This document shows, one piece after another, positions 23,796 through 23,907 of a DNA stretch of 23,907 nt. Below the pieces are notes generated by a model, which saw only the letters and a list, made by a program, of their open reading frames with translations, did no database searches and was not told the DNA's origin. This DNA comes from CAZXIY01 sp964640935. Its GTDB lineage: Archaea; Thermoplasmatota; Thermoplasmata; Methanomassiliicoccales; Methanomethylophilaceae. A program made the translations under genes and the position numbers. Numbering within the stretch: the stretch's first letter is position 1; each line of letters opens with the position of its first letter. The DNA lies in NCBI GenBank assembly GCA_964640935.1, contig CAZXIY010000012.1:1-23907 (forward strand). Reading direction: 5' to 3'.

Positions 23796-23803
23796 TAATT
23801 AGA
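23796..23803 (-). promoter_or_regulatory. TATA-like element for the aminotransferase-mvk operon
   Basis: On the minus strand the element reads TCTAATTA, 22 to 29 bases before the ATG at 23774 and only 13 to 20 before the upstream GTG. The spacing supports the ATG as the start of a leaderless transcript. The match to a TATA box is moderate. Confidence 0.4.
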
Positions 23804-23863
23804 CCGTTGCGCCAGCGCATCGAAGATAATACCGCGGGGCGGTCGGTATGATCTGATAACAGT

Positions 23864-23898
23864 GTCGTATGGCACAATTTGTTTTTTTTGTGTACGAC
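23864..23898. repeat. Hairpin with a T-rich loop at the right edge
   Basis: GTCGTA (23864-23869) pairs with TACGAC (23893-23898), and CACAA (23873-23877) pairs with TTGTG (23888-23892), leaving TGG unpaired on the left. The loop is almost all T, including most of a run of eight. No gene is visible between 23804 and the window end. The element may belong to the promoter or terminator of a gene beyond the edge. Confidence 0.4.
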
Positions 23899-23907
23899 TG
23901 TATGTCA

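Overview
The window is archaeal chromosome, most likely from the Thermoplasmata and within them a Methanomassiliicoccales-type methanogen. Direct support for Archaea: the S13-S4-S11-RNA polymerase D gene order, the large subunit of family D DNA polymerase, type II methionine aminopeptidase, mevalonate kinase, geranylgeranyl reductase, a tetraether-lipid-synthase-like radical SAM protein, and TATA boxes about 25 to 30 bases before start codons, as expected of leaderless transcripts. Pointing to Methanomassiliicoccales: the 23S rRNA gene has no 5S gene behind it, as in Thermoplasmata, and none of the 19 protein genes ends in TAG, as in pyrrolysine-using archaea. The order-level assignment is an inference.

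Layout. 1-1500 is the 3' half of a 23S rRNA gene that runs off the left edge. 1672-3839 (+) is a tight operon: a metallo-beta-lactamase-fold hydrolase, the Sua5/YrdC enzyme of tRNA t6A synthesis, and methionine aminopeptidase. 5504-3841 (-) is a two-gene operon of a MenA/UbiA-type prenyltransferase and a UbiE-type C-methyltransferase, a pair that suggests synthesis of a prenylated membrane electron carrier. 5624-6595 (+) is a BASS-family transporter. 6676-6760 is tRNA-Leu(CAA). 6962-9367 (+) is rps13-rps4-rps11-rpo3 behind a structured leader of about 120 bases, closed by a GC-rich hairpin shared with the convergent polC. 13813-9409 (-) is nog1-polC, a ribosome-biogenesis GTPase followed by the replicative polymerase large subunit. 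17934-13885 (-) is a 1349-residue, N-terminally anchored extracellular protein of unknown function with a lamin-tail-like domain. 18093-21096 (+) is the lipid operon tes-ferredoxin-ggr, with overlapping genes. 23774-21111 (-) is an aminotransferase, an unrecognised acidic protein and mevalonate kinase, convergent on the lipid operon.

How the genes fit together. Mevalonate kinase feeds the isoprenoid pathway. Geranylgeranyl reductase saturates the archaeal lipid chains and the Tes-like enzyme joins two chains tail to tail to make membrane-spanning lipids. The 56-residue ferredoxin between them is the obvious electron donor for one or both. The prenyltransferase/methyltransferase pair also draws on the isoprenoid pool. 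The remaining genes are information-processing housekeeping.

Most of the window is well conserved. The least explained parts are the 1349-residue surface protein, the small acidic protein co-transcribed with mevalonate kinase, the menA-ubiE pair in a presumed methanogen, the rps13 leader, and two inverted repeats placed at promoters (13827-13871 and 18017-18056). No CRISPR array, insertion sequence, prophage or defence system is visible.
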